Assembly: GCA_031256755.1 (NCBI GenBank)
Contig: JAIRPZ010000134.1
Span: 1 to 16,487 of the forward strand
Direction: 5' to 3'
Length of the DNA: 16,487 bases
Source: Planctomycetaceae bacterium
GTDB taxonomy: Bacteria; Planctomycetota; Planctomycetia; Pirellulales; Thermoguttaceae
How positions within the stretch are numbered: the stretch's first letter is position 1; the number at the start of each line of letters is the position of its first letter. A program made the position numbers and the translations under genes. Shown here one piece after another: positions 8,567 through 14,519 of the stretch. Under the pieces are notes generated by a model, which made no database searches, was not told the DNA's origin, and was given only the letters and a program-made list of their open reading frames with translations.

Positions 8567-9397
8567 ATGCCGGATATGTCGGCACTCAATCGGCTTGAAA
8601 CAGTTTTTTCCCGCGGCTTTTCGCTCGGCTGGCTTGACGGAACGCATCCGCACCGGCTTGTTTCGGGAGTGCGGACTTCGCACCGCGGGATAAAAGCCGG
8701 CGTTGTCATTGAAGTCCGCCGCGATGCAGCGGTTGTGCTGCTGTCTGATACGGTACGGTGCGGCGACGGACTCGTTTTTGAAAACGAAGAAAATCCCGCT
8801 CACTCGCAGGGCGGACGCGTGTTTGAAATCTTCCGCCGCCGGGAATCCGTAAAGGAAGCGGAAGCGGGAGCGAAGGTCTTGCTGACATTTGCCAATCATG
8901 CTATTGACAGTCATTATGTTACAAAAAATCAGCAGGTTTGGAAAACAGACGATCCCCGCCGGCAAAAGGAAATTCAAAAAGGATTGCAAAAAAAAGGAAC
9001 AGTCCTTTACCGTCCGGTTGCGCTGCAACTCCGTATTGAAGCCGAAACCGGCAAGTATCTGCACCTGACTGTTTGTGATTCGCTGGGGGGACAACTGACG
9101 CTGACGGGCGGACAGATTCTTGATCGGGCGCAAAAGCATTTTCTGACAGAGACAACGCTTTATGAACAATTTAGCCGGCTTGGCGGAACGGTTTATTGTT
9201 TAGATTCGTTGACAGCGGAAATCAACGGTGCCCCGATGGTGCCGTTGAGTGTTCTTGGTCATCTTCGCCGGGAGATGATCTCGGCATTGGACGCAGAACA
9301 TTCCCGTACAAAAACATATCGCATTGAAAAAGATGCATTGAAAACCATCCGCCGGGAAAATGAACAATACGGCAATACAGACATCGCGGATCTTTAA
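8567..9397 (+). CDS. Orphan C-terminal domain of a U32-family peptidase (DUF3656-like)
   Basis: The 276-aa protein opens almost at once with VFSRGFSLGWLDGTHPHRLV. This resembles the sequence that follows the catalytic region in large bacterial U32 peptidases, the family that includes the E. coli 23S rRNA hydroxylation protein RlhA. A beta-barrel-like part follows (RGIKAGVVIEV, CGDGLVFENEE), then VWKTDDP (about 123-129), and a domain ending near LSVLGHLRREMISALDA. The whole U32 catalytic domain is absent. An in-frame TGA at 8543-8545 and the ppdK promoter region lie directly upstream, so no N-terminal part can be hidden there. TATAAT at 8562-8567 overlaps the first ATG, so ATG 8576 may be the real start. 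It may be a truncated relic or a stand-alone domain partnering a separate U32 protein. Confidence 0.75.
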   Translation: MPDMSALNRLETVFSRGFSLGWLDGTHPHRLVSGVRTSHRGIKAGVVIEVRRDAAVVLLSDTVRCGDGLVFENEENPAHSQGGRVFEIFRRRESVKEAEAGAKVLLTFANHAIDSHYVTKNQQVWKTDDPRRQKEIQKGLQKKGTVLYRPVALQLRIEAETGKYLHLTVCDSLGGQLTLTGGQILDRAQKHFLTETTLYEQFSRLGGTVYCLDSLTAEINGAPMVPLSVLGHLRREMISALDAEHSRTKTYRIEKDALKTIRRENEQYGNTDIADL

Positions 9398-9432
9398 GCG
9401 GATATTTAATACGGACTTTCGTGAATATCGGC

Positions 9433-9632
9433 TTATTTTTTGCTTGTCTGTTCCTTCACATACTCTTGGTCTTCTTTCCGCAAGTCGGCAAAGTCAATGA
9501 TTGTCTGTGTGCCGTCCCGCTTTGTAATAAACATTTGTAATAAACATTTGTAATAAACAAAACTGCTGCGGCAATATCATTAAAATAAAGCGGCAAGACA
9601 AGTTTCGGAATTTTTAGAGATGGATTGTGCAT
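9433..9632 (-). pseudogene. SHD1-like small gene remnant, frame broken by a 13-bp triplication
   Basis: Read on the minus strand from ATG 9632, the frame gives a short peptide ending in NDIAAAVLFIT and enters a 13-bp tandem repeat. Beyond the repeat a different frame gives KRDGTQTIIDFADLRKEDQ, then EYVKEQTSKK and a stop (9435-9433). Collapsing the three repeat copies to one joins both halves in a single frame of about 57 codons. The joined C-terminal part resembles the SHD1-type domain (V.L.+.DG...I....L...D..YV) frequent in planctomycete proteins. The 5' end approaches pepF on the other strand. It may be a decayed fragment or a length-switched gene; a very short expressed peptide from ATG 9532 is also possible. 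Confidence 0.5.
9522..9560. repeat. 13-bp perfect tandem repeat, three copies
   Basis: The unit TTGTAATAAACAT occurs at 9522-9534 and 9535-9547, and as TTGTAATAAACAA at 9548-9560. Since 13 is not a multiple of 3, each added copy shifts the overlapping minus-strand frame; one or four copies would restore it. Confidence 0.9.
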
Positions 9633-9667
9633 AATTTCCGTTTTGATGTTGAAACAGAAACGGGGGC

Positions 9668-9696
9668 TTGCCGCACGGCACTTTTTGATGTACAAT
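9668..9696 (+). promoter_or_regulatory. Promoter of pepF
   Basis: TTGCCG (9668-9673), a 17-nt spacer and TACAAT (9691-9696) make a good sigma70-type promoter. The predicted start near 9703 gives a leader of about 30 nt to ATG 9733. This argues against the upstream in-frame TTG (9625) and ATG (9688) as starts. Confidence 0.6.
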
Positions 9697-9732
9697 TTTC
9701 TGCAAAGTTTCCTTCCGCAACACATTTCATCT

Positions 9733-11676
9733 ATGAAACGTTCCCGTCGCACCTTTCTGAAACAAACTGCCGGTCTTGCCGCCGCATCGCTCGCCTTGCA
9801 AAACAAAGAAGTCATGTCCCCCGCTCTTGCACAAGACGAAAAACTCCCTGAAACAATGACCGTTCCGCTTCGAAGCAACATTGCCGAAGCAGAGAAATGG
9901 GACTTGTCCTCCCTCTTTCATAGCGATGAACAATGCAAAGCAAAAATCGAATTTCACACAAAACAAATTCCCGTTATTTTCAAAGGCATCGAAGAGAATT
10001 TGACAAAAATCCGCAAGGACGGTTTCAATGAACAATCAGCGTTGGAAATCCTTTCTGCTCTGAATGATGCCGAACGTGTTGTTTACGAAAATTTGGAACG
10101 AATTACGGTCTATGCCTACCTGCGTTATTCTGAAGACCTCGCCGACCCGAAGGCGCAGGAACTCAAGGGACTTGCCGATATGCTTACCGTCAGAACGGAA
10201 GAAGCCGCCAGTTTTGTGAAACCGGAACTCCTTGCTCTGCCTGACGAATTCTGGGAAAAATATCTTGCCGGTTACAAACAATTCGCCTTAAAATACAAGC
10301 GGATTCTCCGGCAAAAACCGCACATTCTCTCGAAAAACGAAGAACAAATTCTGGCGGCAATGTCCGATGTTGCCCAGACCGCTTCGAAAGCGTTCAACCT
10401 GCTGAACAATGCCGATTTGAAATTCGGTACGATCCAAAATGAAAAAGGGCAGACCGTTGAAGTATCGACCGGCTCGTTTCAAGTGCTGATGAATTCGCCG
10501 GATCGGAACGTCCGCAAAAAGGCGTTCCAACAGTTTTATGCCGGATATAAATCCCACGAAAATACACTCGGCTCGCTGCTTGCCGGTTCCATCCAAAAAG
10601 ATGTGTTCTACGCCAAAGTCAAAAAATTCCCTTCGGCACTCGATGCCGCCCTGTTTCATTCCGAAATCCCGAAGGGAGTTTATGACAATCTCATCACAAC
10701 GGTCAATAAGTTTTTGCCGGTGCTGCATCGGTATTACGAAATCCGCCGCCAGAAAATGGGATTGGACGACATTCACATGTACGATGTCTATGTTCCGGTT
10801 TTGAGCGGAATCAAAACGCATTATCCTTGGGAAAAAGGAGTGGAAACGATTGCCAAAGCGTTGGCACCTCTCGGCGGGGAATACGTGGATATTCTTACGG
10901 CGGGGCTGACAACAGAACGTTGGTGCGACCGCTACGAAAATAAGGGCAAACGCAGCGGCGCATTCAGCTCCGGCAGTTTTTCCGGCAAGCCGTATATCCT
11001 CATGAATTACAAGCCGGACGTGATTGACAGTTTGTTTACGCTTGCTCACGAAGGCGGACATTCGATGCACTCTTACTATTCCGCAAAGAATCAGCCGTTT
11101 ATCTATTACGATTATGTCACCTTCGTTGCCGAAGTTGCCAGCACGTTCAACGAAGATATGCTGACGCGTTATCTTCTTTCGCAAACGGACGATAAAAAAA
11201 TGAAAGCATGGCTGATCAATCATCAGATCGATTCGATCCGGCAGACGTTATTCCGGCAAACAATGTTTGCCGAGTTTGAACAGCGGACGCACGAAGCCGC
11301 TGAAAAAGGGGAAACGCTCACGGCGGCATCGTTGCAGGCGGCGTACCGGAAACTGCTGGAGGCGTATTTCGGACCGAAATTTGTGCTGGATGACGAGTTA
11401 CCGGCGGAGTGTCTTCGGGTGCCGCATTTTTACCGGGCGTTTTATGTTTATCAGTATGCGACGGGCATTTCGGCGGCGTTATCGCTGGCGGAACGTGTAT
11501 CGGCCGGCGGTGAAAAGGAGCGGAACGATTATTTGAAGTTTTTAAGCGGCGGCTGTTCGGCAACGCCGGCGGAACTTCTTCGGACAGCCGGCGTTGATAT
11601 GGAATCCCCGTTGCCGATAGAATCCGCTATGAAGCGGTTTGAAAAACTCGTCAACGAATGGGAAACGCTGATCTAG
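9733..11676 (+). CDS. pepF: Oligoendopeptidase F (M3 metallopeptidase) with Tat signal
   Basis: This zinc oligopeptidase of family M3B cleaves short peptides. It is 647 aa from ATG 9733, slightly longer than the usual ~600 because of an N-terminal export signal: S-R-R-T-F-L-K (residues 4-10) followed by a hydrophobic stretch and an ALA-Q cleavage site near residue 33. The zinc site is intact: HEGGH with H439, E440 and H443, and the third ligand E467 in FVAEVASTFNE. The C-terminal PHFYRAFYVYQYATG region is also typical. The frame extends upstream to 9625, but the promoter at 9668-9696 and the Tat motif support 9733. No Shine-Dalgarno is visible. Most characterised PepF proteins are cytoplasmic, so the Tat signal implies folded export, probably to digest peptides in the periplasm. 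Confidence 0.93.
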   Translation: MKRSRRTFLKQTAGLAAASLALQNKEVMSPALAQDEKLPETMTVPLRSNIAEAEKWDLSSLFHSDEQCKAKIEFHTKQIPVIFKGIEENLTKIRKDGFNEQSALEILSALNDAERVVYENLERITVYAYLRYSEDLADPKAQELKGLADMLTVRTEEAASFVKPELLALPDEFWEKYLAGYKQFALKYKRILRQKPHILSKNEEQILAAMSDVAQTASKAFNLLNNADLKFGTIQNEKGQTVEVSTGSFQVLMNSPDRNVRKKAFQQFYAGYKSHENTLGSLLAGSIQKDVFYAKVKKFPSALDAALFHSEIPKGVYDNLITTVNKFLPVLHRYYEIRRQKMGLDDIHMYDVYVPVLSGIKTHYPWEKGVETIAKALAPLGGEYVDILTAGLTTERWCDRYENKGKRSGAFSSGSFSGKPYILMNYKPDVIDSLFTLAHEGGHSMHSYYSAKNQPFIYYDYVTFVAEVASTFNEDMLTRYLLSQTDDKKMKAWLINHQIDSIRQTLFRQTMFAEFEQRTHEAAEKGETLTAASLQAAYRKLLEAYFGPKFVLDDELPAECLRVPHFYRAFYVYQYATGISAALSLAERVSAGGEKERNDYLKFLSGGCSATPAELLRTAGVDMESPLPIESAMKRFEKLVNEWETLI

Positions 11677-11841
11677 AGTATTGGCAACATCGAATAACCC
11701 GTCAATCGATCAAGAAACGCTATCGATGAAAAAAGGCGGGTGAGTGATGAAAAGAAAAACTCTTTATATTTGAGCAAACTGCAAAATCACTGCAAGTTTT
11801 CAGAGTCCGCCTGTACAAAGGCAGGATTTCTGCTCCATCTT

Positions 11842-12435
11842 TCACGGACTGTTATCAAAACATTCTGTCTCCACTTTTATCAACCTGTTTTCCGTAACAA
11901 TAATATGCACCGGATAATCGTTTTCGCCGTGCGGTACGGTTTCATAAACCGTCCGGTCGAAGGCAAGTCCTATCGTCTGCACCGTTTTCGGAAGAGAACG
12001 TAAAAAACGGTCATAATATCCTTTCCCTCTGCCGAGCCGGTTCCCGCAGACATCAAACGCCAGCCCCGGCACAAGCACAACCGCAATGTCCGCCGGTTCA
12101 ACCCGCCGCACCGGATCCTGCCGGACACTCTCCCGCGGTTCCCTTATACCCAGACAGCCCGGTTCTAATTCGCTTAACGAAACAATCCGAAACGGCACAA
12201 TTTCATTGTCTACACAGCAAGGAACAGCGATTTCGTGTCCCGCAAACAACGGAATCGTGTCGACTTCCGACGGCAGCGGAACAAAACTCATCAACCGTCC
12301 GGTTCGGAGTGCGTCACAAAACACATCCAGTGCGAAAAGCCGGGTCAATATTTGCCGGCTTTTTGCTTCTGTACTGTTTGCCGTTTCGGTTTGCAGCCGG
12401 ATTTTCCGCCGTAATTCAGCTTTTTCGTTTTTCAC
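11842..12435 (-). CDS. 5-formyltetrahydrofolate cyclo-ligase
   Basis: The enzyme uses ATP to convert 5-formyl-THF to 5,10-methenyl-THF, returning the stored or inhibitory folate to the one-carbon pool in the cytoplasm. The protein is 197 aa, the family's usual size. Motifs are an N-terminal basic RRKIR (9-13), VLVPGLAFD (about 120-128), and the nucleotide-binding GRGKGYYDRF (135-144). The start is GTG at 12435, whose last two bases form part of the bacterioferritin stop (GTGA). The two genes are therefore translationally coupled and share the upstream promoter. The E. coli counterpart is ygfA (fau). Confidence 0.93.
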   Translation of the reverse strand: MKNEKAELRRKIRLQTETANSTEAKSRQILTRLFALDVFCDALRTGRLMSFVPLPSEVDTIPLFAGHEIAVPCCVDNEIVPFRIVSLSELEPGCLGIREPRESVRQDPVRRVEPADIAVVLVPGLAFDVCGNRLGRGKGYYDRFLRSLPKTVQTIGLAFDRTVYETVPHGENDYPVHIIVTENRLIKVETECFDNSP

Positions 12436-12914
12436 TCGCCGGTTTGCCGGGCAAGGAAACTGTTGCCCAAATTTTTGATGTGTGCTGCCGTGTCGGAAAA
12501 GTAATTCAGGTGTTCCTGTTCTTCAACACTGATTTTTTCAAAAAGAACCGCACTGACCGGATCGGCGTTCTCCCGGCAAATTTTGGCAAATTCGCCGTAT
12601 TTTTCAATTGTGTCTTCCTCTGCCTCCGTATTGAATCCGAAGATTTCGGTCACATTCTGTCCCGTCGTAATCTTGCCGGCAAGTGCCGTTGTCGGTTCGA
12701 GAGAATTATCGATGTCCTTGATCCGCTCGGCAAACGCTTCCGCATGCTTCATCTCGTCCTTGGCGATTTTTTTCAACGCCGAAGCGAGTTTTTCGTAATC
12801 ATCACCGCCAAGCCCGTAGTGCTGATTCATGTACTGGACGATTCCGTAGAGTTCCATTGATCGGGCTTGATTCAGGACTTCTACAACTTTTGCAATTTGA
12901 GATTTTGTCGACAT
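12432..12914 (-). CDS. bfr: Bacterioferritin
   Basis: This 160-aa ferritin-like four-helix protein stores iron in a 24-mer shell. By alignment with E. coli Bfr from memory, all diiron ligands are present: E21, E54, H57, E99, E132 and H135. M55 in KDEMKHAE matches the haem-ligating Met52, so the haem-binding type is likely. The start is ATG 12914, matching the family N-terminus. The frame extends upstream to 13016, but that extension is unlike any ferritin and crosses the probable -10. No Shine-Dalgarno is visible. The stop overlaps the GTG start of the folate cyclo-ligase gene. Confidence 0.88.
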   Translation of the reverse strand: MSTKSQIAKVVEVLNQARSMELYGIVQYMNQHYGLGGDDYEKLASALKKIAKDEMKHAEAFAERIKDIDNSLEPTTALAGKITTGQNVTEIFGFNTEAEEDTIEKYGEFAKICRENADPVSAVLFEKISVEEQEHLNYFSDTAAHIKNLGNSFLARQTGE

Positions 12915-12954
12915 TGTGTTGTGTTTGGGTTGTTGATTGTTTGAGTGAGGTCTA

Positions 12955-12960
12955 ATTATA
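12955..12960 (-). promoter_or_regulatory. Probable -10 of the bfr-folate operon
   Basis: A perfect TATAAT lies on the minus strand. The expected -35 position (near 12977-12984) reads TTCCCC, a poor match, so an activator or an extended element may be needed. The leader would be about 35 nt, rich in CA, with no ribosome site visible. No Fur-box-like inverted repeat was recognised nearby. Confidence 0.4.
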
Positions 12961-13046
12961 ATCTTTTTCCAGCCGCAGGGGAAGAGGGATCGTCCCCCGC
13001 CAAGTTTCCCCCGCACCGGACAATTTTCCCAGTCCGTTTCGGAGTA

Positions 13047-13364
13047 TTACATTTGGCGAGCGTTTTGCGGTTTTGCTCTCAATTGTTCTCTCACTTCCCG
13101 CAAAGTGCGTTCCTTCTTCTTCGTCAGACGCACTACCGCTCCCGCCATGCCAGTCAGGAACGTCCAAACCTCTCCCAACGCTGCATTCCGAAAAACGTGT
13201 TTGTCTTCGCCGGACTCCTTGTCCTTCTCCGAATGCAGGCAATTCTCCGCCTCCCAATGGCGAAGAATAGATTCCTGAAAGCGTTTTGCAGGTCTTTGAT
13301 AGAGATTCTTTTGATGATTTCGGCGATGGGAGAGAGATGCCTGCCGGCAGACCGGGTATGACAA
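13047..13364 (-). pseudogene. C-terminal remnant of a DDE transposase (HWxxEN type, ISAs1-like)
   Basis: The 105-codon frame contains ILRHWEAENCLHSEKDKESG, then EDKHVFRN. This fits the end of the ISAs1/H-repeat transposase catalytic core, LH...D....ED, with identical spacing to the common HWxIENxLHWVLDVxFxED pattern. The catalytic Glu is E40 (13245-13247). The rest (WTFLTGMAGAVVRL) matches the expected helix after it. The N-terminal two thirds with both catalytic Asp residues are missing, and residues before about 20 look unrelated, so this is a relic. The frame ends at TAA 13047-13049. The insertion sequence's own ends could not be found with confidence. Confidence 0.65.
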
Positions 13365-13440
13365 TGACGATGACGGTGTGAAACGGGTGGGAGACCCCGT
13401 GTTTTGACCGCGGGTCGGAAACGCGGCAGAGGGCAGACAG

Positions 13441-13501
13441 CAGACGGCAGTTTGCAGAAGAAAGATACCTGCAATCTTTCCCCCTTTCTTGCTGCCGTCT
13501 G
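13441..13501. repeat. Long imperfect inverted repeat upstream of the thuA-like operon
   Basis: The outer arms CAGACGGCAG (13441-13450) and CTGCCGTCTG (13492-13501) are a perfect 10-bp match. Inner arms AAGAAAG (13458-13464) and CTTTCTT (13484-13490) extend the structure; a competing inner hairpin is AAAGAT/ATCTTT (13461-13466 / 13474-13479). The flanks repeat the GCAGAC and CTGCCGTCT words. It could be a terminus of the decayed insertion sequence, a miniature element or a structured regulatory site. Apart from this, the transposase remnant and the two promoters, 12915-13655 holds nothing that I can support. Confidence 0.6.
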
Positions 13502-13578
13502 ATGCCTGCCGTCTCCCTAATTATCAATTAAAAATACGCTCGCCTGCACATTTCAATCCGGCAAATGATTTTTCCCCC

Positions 13579-13606
13579 TTGACGTTTTCTCTGTCACGTT
13601 TACACT
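13579..13606 (+). promoter_or_regulatory. Promoter of the thuA-like/oxidoreductase operon
   Basis: TTGACG (13579-13584), a 16-nt spacer and TACACT (13601-13606) make a good sigma70-type promoter. The predicted start near 13613 gives a leader of about 43 nt with a GAGGG ribosome site (13645-13649) before ATG 13656. Confidence 0.65.
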
Positions 13607-13655
13607 TTCTATCAACTCACACTTTGTACAAACAATTTTCAAACGAGGGCGAATC

Positions 13656-14459
13656 ATGAAAAAATTCGTTTATTTTGCCGGTATGATTTTTCCGGCTGTA
13701 TTGTTGACGTTTACGACCGTCCATGCCGAAACCGCTGCAAAAAACGACGCAAAGGTGAAAGTCCTGATTATCGACGACGAGAGCAAAGATTTTTACCGCT
13801 TTGAAGGCACAGCACCGCTCCTGCAAAAAACACTGAACAATTCCGGCAACGTGCAGACCGATATGGAGAAAAATGCAGAAGTGCTGGCATCAGAAAAGAT
13901 TTTCACCTACGATGTCCTGCTGCTGCATTTCAAGAATTACAAACCGCTCAAAGCACAGAAACAGGCACAGGAAAATCTTGTCCGGTTTGTCAAAGAAGGA
14001 GGCGGTTTGTTCATCTTTCACTTTGCCTGCGGCGCGTTTGAGGATTGGGCAGAGTTTGAAAAACTCATCGGCAGGGTTTGGGAACCGGATATAAAAAAAT
14101 GTCCCGAAGGAAGTTTTCACGACCGCTACGGCAAATTCACAGTCCGCATAGTGAATAAAGAACATCCGCTCGCAAAAGATTTAACGGACTTTGAAACACA
14201 GGACGAACTTTATCATTGTTTCAAACCGGGCAGCGTGCCGATGACGGTGCTGGCGGAAGCAACTTCCAATCAGGACGGCAAATCCTATCCGATGGCGTTT
14301 GTTCTGCAATACGGCAAGGGACGGGTTTTTCACACAACACTGGGACACAACGCCGCTTCCGTTTCACCGGAGGGCTTCGTCAAATTGCTGATCCATGCAG
14401 TATTGTGGCTTGGGAAACGATCATTGCTGCCGGACGTTTGTCCTATTCAGGAAAAATAA
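13656..14459 (+). CDS. Secreted ThuA-like domain protein
   Basis: This 267-aa protein has a Sec signal peptide (MKKF, hydrophobic 5-20, cleavage after VHA at residue 24). The remainder is one ThuA-like, class I glutamine amidotransferase-like fold: KVLIIDDES start strand, YDVLLLHFKNY, VRFVKEGGGLFIFHFACGAF (about 109-128), DELYHCF (about 183-189) and GRVFHTTLGHN near the C-terminus. ThuA was named for trehalulose/trehalose utilisation, and in related operons it accompanies 3-keto-sugar chemistry; the enzymatic role remains poorly defined. The gene begins an operon with the Gfo/Idh gene 60 nt downstream. Its substrate cannot be told from sequence. Confidence 0.88.
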   Translation: MKKFVYFAGMIFPAVLLTFTTVHAETAAKNDAKVKVLIIDDESKDFYRFEGTAPLLQKTLNNSGNVQTDMEKNAEVLASEKIFTYDVLLLHFKNYKPLKAQKQAQENLVRFVKEGGGLFIFHFACGAFEDWAEFEKLIGRVWEPDIKKCPEGSFHDRYGKFTVRIVNKEHPLAKDLTDFETQDELYHCFKPGSVPMTVLAEATSNQDGKSYPMAFVLQYGKGRVFHTTLGHNAASVSPEGFVKLLIHAVLWLGKRSLLPDVCPIQEK

Positions 14460-14467
14460 AGTACAAT
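14438..14467 (+). promoter_or_regulatory. Possible internal promoter before the Gfo/Idh gene
   Basis: TTGTCC (14438-14443), an 18-nt spacer and TACAAT (14462-14467) overlap the end of the thuA-like gene. It would give a leader of about 46 nt with AAGGA at 14507-14511. It may allow the oxidoreductase to be expressed independently; read-through from upstream is equally likely. Confidence 0.35.
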
Positions 14468-14519
14468 AACATTCCTGTTTCACTCCGTAAAATTTCACCC
14501 CGTAAGAAGGATTCCTGCA

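Noticed and set aside
9522..9560. CRISPR-like short repeats
   Set aside because: The 13-bp units are directly adjacent with no spacers and there are no cas genes; this is a simple tandem repeat.
9625..9732. Upstream start for pepF (TTG 9625 or ATG 9688)
   Set aside because: These starts lie before or across the TTGCCG-N17-TACAAT promoter and would bury the Tat signal 15-36 residues inside the protein.
10288..11223. 311-codon minus-strand frame inside pepF
   Set aside because: It lies opposite the M3 peptidase including its zinc site; composition reflects codon bias of the real gene and it resembles no family I know.
11697..11741. Terminator after pepF
   Set aside because: Nested arms ACCCG/CGGGT and ATCGAT/ATCGAT exist, but they are short with a long loop and no T-run follows, so it is not a supportable terminator.
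12915..13016. N-terminal extension of bacterioferritin from 13016
   Set aside because: The extension contains the probable TATAAT box and a non-ferritin sequence; ATG 12914 gives the normal family N-terminus.
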